A stretch of DNA of 11,381 nt from Chloroflexia bacterium (GTDB taxonomy: Bacteria > Chloroflexota > Chloroflexia > Thermomicrobiales > UBA6265), in assembly GCA_030430125.1 (NCBI GenBank), contig JAUIGA010000065.1:1-11381 (forward strand), read 5' to 3'. Position 1 is the stretch's first letter. Each line of letters begins with the position of its first letter. Below, one piece after another: positions 7,313 through 11,381 of the stretch. The notes under the pieces are model-generated. The model was not told the DNA's origin. It saw only the letters and a list, made by a program, of their open reading frames with translations, and made no database searches. Both the position numbers and the translations under genes were made by a program.

Positions 7313-7451
7313 ACGTGATCGACCGTCAGGTCGCGGGAGATGGATGTCGCGACCACACGGAGTCACGGGGCACCGGGACATGACGTATCACGACCCGGTC
7401 GGCAATCCGGTGGCAAGAAGGTGTTTACCAGCGGTCCTGGCGATGTGCGGA

Positions 7452-7484
7452 CAGGGGGGCGGGGTCGATGGACCCCGCCCCCTG
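7452..7484 (-). terminator. GC-rich hairpin terminator after the LPNTG surface-protein gene
   Basis: GGGGGCGGGGTC at 7455-7466 pairs perfectly with GACCCCGCCCCC at 7471-7482 around a GATG loop. After a one-base bulge, two more pairs (7452-7453 with 7483-7484) extend the stem. It starts 25 bases beyond the stop codon of the minus-strand gene. The very stable stem with a four-base loop is a convincing terminator, although no long T-tract follows on the minus strand. It separates the two surface-protein genes into different transcripts. Confidence 0.7.
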
Positions 7485-7508
7485 TTGACTTGATGCGCGC
7501 AGGCTCCC

Positions 7509-9599
7509 CTACCGCGCACGTCTCCACATCGAAATCGTCCCGGCCAGCAGCATCATGGTGACGACGAGGGCACCCGCGACCGCCGCGCCCGGAGCGCCGG
7601 CAAGCGCTTCACCCGTGCCGGTGTTCGGCAGCGACACCACCGCGCCGGGATCGTCAGTCTCGCCACTTGCCTCGCCTTCCGGCAGCAACACGAAGCTGGG
7701 TCCGGCAAGCTGGCCCTGCGGCGGGCCCAGCGGGATTTCGAAGCTCTGCTCCAGATCGCCTTCGAGCACGTAACCGTCCGGGATGGAAGCCGGATCGATC
7801 GACGCGGTGATAGTCGTCAGCACGGGCACCTGCACGGTGCAGGTCGCCGCCCGTGACTCCGGCGTTCCTGCCGTCACGCAGGATTCGGAAAACGAACTGT
7901 TGGCATCGGTGTAGGTCACCTCGAGGCCGTTCCACGGTGTGCAGCCCACGAACGGTCCGGCGTACCCTGGTTCGCAGTAGGCCGCGTTCGCCGGCAGCGG
8001 CGCCAGCGGTGCGTCGACGATCGGCGTCGGGTAGAACGTCCCGTCTCTTTCCGGAATCAGTCCCAGGCGTGGGTCCGAATACAAGCCGGGGTTGCCCTGC
8101 GGCGGCGACGCCCACGGCATGTCCGGTGCACCCACGAATTGCCAGCCGTCGGGCGCGGGTGTCAGCACCTCGACCGTCACCTCGGAGTCGTACGGGACAG
8201 TGACCTGACAGGATGCCGGGCCGGTCGACACCGTCGAGGTCGTCGTGCAGGTGCCGCCCTCGCCGCCGGCGGTCATGATCCGGATCTCGGCGCCATCCCA
8301 CGGCGTGCAGCCGTCGAACCACTTGTTGAACGACCCATCCTCGCAGAGCGCCACATACATGGTCATTGCAAAGGCCGGCGGGGCGTCTGCCGGCAACAGC
8401 ACGAACGCGGCGCCACCGTATGGTCCGTCCGGCGGTCCGGCGGGCATGGTGATGTATTGCGTCGCATCGCCTTCGAGCACATACCCGGCGGGAATCGTGG
8501 CGGGGTCGATCGAGACCTCGATGGTGGCCCCGTACAGCACCGGCAGCGTGCAGGTCGCCGTTGGTCCGCCGGTGTGGGTCGTGACGCAGGTGGTCGAGAT
8601 CGGCGCGTCGGTGGACTCGAAGCTCACCGCCACGCCCTCCCACGGCGTGCACCCCACGAACGGACCGAGATATCCCGGCTCGCAGAAGGCGGCATCGACG
8701 TACAGCTCGATCGATCCCTCGGCTGGTCCGTCTTCCGCCGGCACGACCAGGAAGATGGGTCCGTTGTAGTCTCCACCCGGGAGACCGGATGGGACCTCGA
8801 ACGTTTGTGTCGCAGCGCTTTCAAGCACGTACCCGGCGGGCACCGCTCCCGGATCGATCGACGCCACGATGGTCGAGTCGACCAGGACATCGACTGTGCA
8901 ACTCGACGGCGGACCGCTGTGGCTCCCTGTCACACACGTCCCCAGGAGCGATCCACCGGCTGTCGAGATCGTCACGTCGAGACCGTCCCAGGGCACGCAT
9001 CCGGAGGATGGCCCCGCATGATCAGCATCGCATATTGCCGCGAAGGACAGCAGGGGGTAGAGTTCCGCCTCGGCCGCATCATGCAGCAGCACGAAGACCG
9101 GACCACCGTATACGCCGTCGGGAGGGCCGTCCGGAATCACGAAAGTTTGGCTCAGCGCAGCCTCGCCGCCCTCGAGCCAGTAACCGGCGGGGATCGCCGC
9201 AGGATCGATCGATGCCGTGATCGTCGCGCCGAATGGCACGCCCAGACTGCAACCGGCGGTCGTGCCGCCGCTACCGGCCGTCACGCACGACGCGTTGTAG
9301 CCGGAATCGGATGCGTAGGTGACCGTCAGGCCATCCCACGGTGCACACCCCGTAAACGGCCACTGGTAGCCCGGGTTGCAGTAAGCGGCGACCGCTCCGA
9401 GCGGGAACCCGGCATCTTCGACCGAGTCCTCAGCCGCGAACAGGGCGATTGGGGTCGCGGCGGTGTCGTCCAGCTCGACAGGCGGCGATTCGGCGTTGTC
9501 ACCGGAATCCAGGACGGCTCCCTGTGCCGGCATCACCGCGCCGGCAACGATCAGCAAGGCAACAACACCGCTGAACACCAATCGAAGGTACGCAGACAT
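7509..9599 (-). CDS. Secreted LPNTG surface protein with five four-cysteine repeats
   Basis: The 696-residue protein begins with a signal peptide (MSAYLRLVF then a long hydrophobic run to PAQG-AVLD, about 1-28). A short acidic linker follows, then five homologous domains of about 105 residues at roughly 72-174, 186-290, 302-405, 415-519 and 539-641. Each domain has exactly four cysteines and the core GCxPWxG. All but the fourth share SIDPxxIPxGYxLE and end in GPxFxLLP-like strands. All twenty cysteines of the protein lie in the repeats, which suggests two disulfides per domain outside the cell. The C-terminus has LPNTG at 657-661, a membrane helix (about 671-691) and the tail WRRAR, the sortase-substrate layout. 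The ATG at 9599 has AGGAG at 7 bases; the ATG at 9602 is next best, and a TTG at 9635 is too early. I recognise no enzymatic motif; an adhesive or structural wall or stalk role is inference. Confidence 0.85.
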   Translation of the reverse strand: MSAYLRLVFSGVVALLIVAGAVMPAQGAVLDSGDNAESPPVELDDTAATPIALFAAEDSVEDAGFPLGAVAAYCNPGYQWPFTGCAPWDGLTVTYASDSGYNASCVTAGSGGTTAGCSLGVPFGATITASIDPAAIPAGYWLEGGEAALSQTFVIPDGPPDGVYGGPVFVLLHDAAEAELYPLLSFAAICDADHAGPSSGCVPWDGLDVTISTAGGSLLGTCVTGSHSGPPSSCTVDVLVDSTIVASIDPGAVPAGYVLESAATQTFEVPSGLPGGDYNGPIFLVVPAEDGPAEGSIELYVDAAFCEPGYLGPFVGCTPWEGVAVSFESTDAPISTTCVTTHTGGPTATCTLPVLYGATIEVSIDPATIPAGYVLEGDATQYITMPAGPPDGPYGGAAFVLLPADAPPAFAMTMYVALCEDGSFNKWFDGCTPWDGAEIRIMTAGGEGGTCTTTSTVSTGPASCQVTVPYDSEVTVEVLTPAPDGWQFVGAPDMPWASPPQGNPGLYSDPRLGLIPERDGTFYPTPIVDAPLAPLPANAAYCEPGYAGPFVGCTPWNGLEVTYTDANSSFSESCVTAGTPESRAATCTVQVPVLTTITASIDPASIPDGYVLEGDLEQSFEIPLGPPQGQLAGPSFVLLPEGEASGETDDPGAVVSLPNTGTGEALAGAPGAAVAGALVVTMMLLAGTISMWRRAR
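7677..9386 (-). repeat. Five tandem copies of a ~105-residue Cys4 domain in the surface protein
   Basis: In reading order the copies lie at 9386-9078, 9044-8730, 8696-8385, 8357-8043 and 7985-7677. Cysteine spacing within each is 11-12, 20-21 and 12-13 residues. Copies 1, 3 and 5 are closest, with xYCxPGYxxPFxGCxPWxG or close variants. Copy 2 keeps GCVPWDG and SIDP. Copy 4 is the most diverged: it loses SIDP and GYVLEG and carries an extra Pro-rich stretch with WASPPQGNPG. The linkers between copies are short and acidic. The DNA has diverged more than the protein pattern, so the duplication is old and under selection. Confidence 0.85.
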
Positions 9600-9660
9600 C
9601 ATCGTTCTCCTCAGCGGACCAATACCGCCATGCAAGCGGTGGTATCGGACGCTCCCAATA

Positions 9661-9745
9661 CGGCTCGTCGTCGAGCCGCGAACAGAACGCGATCGCCCCG
9701 GCCAGCGGCCGGATGCGAGCTATGTCTCCCTTCGGAGTGGTGCTC
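9661..9745 (-). promoter_or_regulatory. Possible structured 5' leader of the surface-protein gene (three hairpins)
   Basis: Upstream of the 9599 start, the minus strand can fold into three successive hairpins. The first (9745-9717) nests CTCC-GAAG-GGAG inside a GAGC/GCTC stem, with unequal internal loops of 4 and 5 bases. The second (9712-9698) is CCGGCC-GCT-GGCCGG. The third (9678-9661) is CGGCTCG-ACGA-CGAGCCG. A Shine-Dalgarno AGGAG lies about 50 bases further on. No known riboswitch core fits, and no promoter was found to prove that this region is transcribed. In GC-rich DNA some of these stems may be chance. Confidence 0.3.
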
Positions 9746-9770
9746 CTTGCCCATCACAACAGTCGAGCCC

Positions 9771-9805
9771 GTGCATTCGTTTCGCGCTCGCGGTGCATTC
9801 GTTTC
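9771..9805. repeat. 13-bp direct repeat upstream of the GNAT promoter
   Basis: GTGCATTCGTTTC occurs at 9771-9783 and again at 9793-9805, with a centre-to-centre distance of 22 bases, about two helical turns. The second copy ends two bases before the -35 box of the GNAT promoter. The region also lies upstream of the divergent surface-protein gene. Spacing and position fit a paired binding site for a dimeric or cooperative regulator, most simply an activator of the GNAT genes. Confidence 0.5.
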
Positions 9806-9807
9806 TT

Positions 9808-9835
9808 TTGAGGTGCGACCCTGTCACGGTATGAT
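9808..9835 (+). promoter_or_regulatory. Sigma70-type promoter for the tandem GNAT genes
   Basis: TTGAGG at 9808-9813 (four of six to the -35 consensus) and TATGAT at 9830-9835 (five of six to the -10) are separated by 16 bases. Start of transcription would fall near 9842, leaving a leader of about 30 bases that includes AGGA before the ATG at 9874. It is the best promoter match I found in the window. Confidence 0.6.
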
Positions 9836-9873
9836 TCGACCAGTTGGCTCGGGATCAGGATGAAAGCGCCGCC

Positions 9874-10434
9874 ATGCCCACCGTGACATCCCCCATTCAG
9901 ACTGACCGCCTCCTGCTTCGCCCGTTCGTCGCGGCCGACCTCGACGCGCTGGCGAACATCCTTGCCCGACCGGACGTCATGCGCTATCTCGACGACGACC
10001 CGCTCACGCGAGACGAGGTCGCCGCCGTGATCCACGAGCGCGAGGGCATGAACCGGCTGGATACGCAGGGCGACACGTTGATGCTCGCCATCGCATTGCG
10101 GGACAGCGGCGTGATGATCGGCAGTGTCAACCTGATCTGGCACAGCCAGGAGCACGCCCAGGGAGAAGTCGGCTACACCCTGCACCCCGACCATCAGGGC
10201 AAGGGATACGCCAGCGAGGCGGTCCGCGCGATCATGACGTACGGATTCCGCGAGATCGACCTGCACCGGATCGTCGGGACCTGTGACGACCGCAACTCCG
10301 CATCGGCGCGCCTGCTGGAGCGGCTCGGAATGCGGCGCGAGGCGCATTTCCGCGAGCACGCATGGCGCAAGGGCGAATGGCGAAGCCAGTATGTCTATGC
10401 CATGCTTCGAGATGCGTGGAGAGATCTGCATTGA
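9874..10434 (+). CDS. GNAT-family N-acetyltransferase, first of a tandem pair (RimJ/RimL-like)
   Basis: The 186-residue protein has the GNAT fold of the RimJ/RimL-type group. It opens with IQTDRLLLRPF and DLDAL, continues with RPDVMRYLDDD, and has the acetyl-CoA pyrophosphate-binding loop HQGKGYASEA at 107-116. It ends with the conserved NSASARLLERLGMRREAHFREH segment at 141-162. It would transfer acetyl from acetyl-CoA to an amine on a protein N-terminus, an amino acid or an antibiotic-like molecule; the acceptor cannot be chosen. The ATG at 9874 gives the usual length for the family and has AGGA 13 bases upstream. A TTG at 9844 in the same frame would start almost at the predicted transcription start and is less likely. 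The stop overlaps the start of the next gene. Confidence 0.9.
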   Translation: MPTVTSPIQTDRLLLRPFVAADLDALANILARPDVMRYLDDDPLTRDEVAAVIHEREGMNRLDTQGDTLMLAIALRDSGVMIGSVNLIWHSQEHAQGEVGYTLHPDHQGKGYASEAVRAIMTYGFREIDLHRIVGTCDDRNSASARLLERLGMRREAHFREHAWRKGEWRSQYVYAMLRDAWRDLH

Positions 10435-10979
10435 TACTTCGCACCGAGCGGCTGCTGCTACGCCCCTTCCGGCAGGGTGACCTCGATGCCCTCACGGATA
10501 CCCTTGGCCGGCCCGACGTGGTGCGCTATCTCTACTGGGACGTCCAGACTCGCGACGAAGTGGCAGACCTGATCGCGCGGCGCATGCACCTCGCAACGCT
10601 GGCGAAACCCGGCGACCGCCTGGTTCTCGCCGTCGAGCGCAGGGATACGGGCGAGCTGGCAGGGGATGTCGTCCTCGGGTGGGACGACTCCGAGCACCGA
10701 CAGGGCGAGATCGGCTTCGTCTTCAGCCCCGCCCACCACGGCAAGGGGTTTGCGACTGAAGCCGCCCATGCGACGCTGCGTTACGGCTTTGACGATGTCG
10801 GACTCCACCGCATCTACGGTCGCTGCGACGCGCGCAACACGGCGTCGGCGCGGGTCATGGAACGACTCGGCATGCGCCGGGAAGCGCATCTCATCGAAAA
10901 CGAATGGTTCAAGGGCGAGTGGGGCAGCGAGCTGGTCTACGGCATGCTCGACCGCGAGTGGCAAGACTCAGGACAGTAG
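10431..10979 (+). CDS. GNAT-family N-acetyltransferase, second of a tandem pair (RimJ/RimL-like)
   Basis: The 182-residue protein is a paralogue of the preceding one. Both share RTERLLLRPF-like openings, RPDVVRYL, TRDEVA, the acetyl-CoA loop (here HHGKGFATEA at 102-111), LHRIYGRCDARN and ERLGMRREAHLIENEW. Roughly half the residues look identical by eye. The start is TTG at 10431, whose bases overlap the upstream stop as TTGA, with GGAGAG seven bases before. This implies translational coupling. The frame is open upstream to 10362, but that extension reads out-of-frame through the first gene and is not family sequence. As with its neighbour, the acceptor amine is unknown. The pair may have split the substrate range after duplication. 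Confidence 0.88.
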   Translation: MILRTERLLLRPFRQGDLDALTDTLGRPDVVRYLYWDVQTRDEVADLIARRMHLATLAKPGDRLVLAVERRDTGELAGDVVLGWDDSEHRQGEIGFVFSPAHHGKGFATEAAHATLRYGFDDVGLHRIYGRCDARNTASARVMERLGMRREAHLIENEWFKGEWGSELVYGMLDREWQDSGQ

Positions 10980-11040
10980 TCGACGGCCCCAAGACCCCCG
11001 ACCGAGCCTCACGGCCAATCCGGAAAGGCGATTGACATCA

Positions 11041-11381
11041 ATGCCAGACGTTGCGATCTCTCATCACGACACAACGCTTGCCGGAACGCTGTACCTGCCC
11101 GACGGGCCGGGTCTGCACCCGGCGCTGGTGATGCTTCACGGCTCCGGTCCGGACGACCGCGACGCCTGGGGCTACTTCACGCCGATCCGCGATGCCTTCC
11201 TGGAGGCGGGCGTGGCGGTACTGAGTTGGGACAAGCCAGGCATCGGCGCATCGACCGGCGAATGGCTGGCGCAGTCGTTCTTCGACCGGGCGGACGAGGC
11301 GATGGCAGCGCTCGCCTGGCTGCGGGATCGGGACGAGATCGACGCTGCCCGCACCGGCGCCTGGGGCCACAGCCAGGGCGG
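11041..11381 (+). CDS. Alpha/beta hydrolase, 3' end missing
   Basis: The frame is open from ATG 11041 to the window end, giving the first 113 residues. It begins with two short strands (DVAISHHDTTLAGTLYLPDG) and has the oxyanion-hole loop LHGSGPDDR at 32-40. It continues with VLSWDKPGIGASTG at 60-72 and reaches the nucleophile elbow GHSQGG with the predicted catalytic Ser at 111. This pattern fits dienelactone-hydrolase or S9-peptidase-like serine hydrolases, acting on esters or peptides; the acid and His of the triad lie beyond the window. There is no signal peptide. An in-frame TTG at 11032 lies close behind GGAAAGG and is an alternative start. The gene is 61 bases after the GNAT pair and may be read with it. 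Confidence 0.85.
   Translation, partial: MPDVAISHHDTTLAGTLYLPDGPGLHPALVMLHGSGPDDRDAWGYFTPIRDAFLEAGVAVLSWDKPGIGASTGEWLAQSFFDRADEAMAALAWLRDRDEIDAARTGAWGHSQG

Larger units (their letters stand above)
7133..7508. other. Gene-free stretch between two surface-protein genes
   Basis: These 376 bases lie between the start of the small LPTTG gene and the stop of the large LPNTG gene, both on the minus strand. The frames open here lack recognisable proteins and ribosome sites. The right end holds a strong hairpin terminator and the middle a candidate promoter with a palindrome (both listed separately). The bases around 7195-7270 and 7315-7440 hold nothing I recognise. Confidence 0.55.

Noticed and set aside
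7509..9599. Phase-variable or CRISPR-like repeats in the surface gene
   Set aside because: The repeats are about 105 diverged codons long with no identical short DNA repeats or spacers, so this is an ordinary multidomain gene.
9661..9745. Cyclic-di-GMP (GEMM-type) riboswitch in the surface-gene leader
   Set aside because: A GGGCAA string and a CCGGCC hairpin give a loose likeness, but the conserved core bases and the second helix pairing are not present.
8139..9863. 574-codon plus-strand open frame opposite the surface protein
   Set aside because: It is antisense to a protein with signal peptide, repeats and anchor; the translation is Arg/Gly-rich without a domain.

Overview
The window is 11,381 bases of GC-rich bacterial DNA with ten genes that I can support, eight complete and two cut by the window edges. 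I see no rRNA, tRNA, CRISPR array or transposase gene. The gene mix points to a high-GC, monoderm-like bacterium. It includes a coenzyme-F420-type luciferase-family oxidoreductase, a PIG-V-type membrane mannosyltransferase, two secreted proteins ending in LPxTG + membrane helix + Arg/Lys tail, and several TTG starts. Together with repeat-like tracts that include the string GAGCGAAGCGAAG, this makes me favour Chloroflexota (Thermomicrobia or a relative). Actinomycetota is the alternative. This assignment is inference only.

Layout, left to right. (1) 3-941 (+) is the 3' part of a multi-pass mannosyltransferase. It converges on an LLM-class oxidoreductase at 1289-2200 (-), and the 347-base gap between them is full of inverted repeats. 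(2) Divergent from that, 2357-3433 (+) encodes a stand-alone asparagine-synthetase-like PP-loop enzyme with a C-terminal zinc ribbon. It converges on a SAM methyltransferase (3614-4429, -) across a long hairpin. (3) Divergent from the methyltransferase, a two-gene unit (4533-5012 VOC protein; 5034-6809 GH2 glycosidase, both +) has a 21-base gap. (4) Two minus-strand surface-protein genes follow: a 103-residue LPTTG protein (6821-7132) and a 696-residue LPNTG protein (7509-9599). The larger one carries five copies of a four-cysteine domain. It has a hairpin terminator downstream and a leader with three successive hairpins upstream. (5) Divergent from it, behind a good sigma70-like promoter flanked by a 13-bp direct repeat, lie two tandem paralogous GNAT acetyltransferases (9874-10434 and 10431-10979, overlapping as TTGA). 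The start of an alpha/beta hydrolase (11041 to the window end) follows.

Most of the enzymes look like unlinked housekeeping or accessory functions, and I see no multi-gene defence or biosynthetic system. The most distinctive material is the pair of LPxTG-type surface proteins, above all the five-fold Cys4 repeat protein with its structured leader. Next come the glutaminase-less AsnB-like enzyme with a zinc ribbon and the unusual direct-repeat promoter ahead of the GNAT pair.
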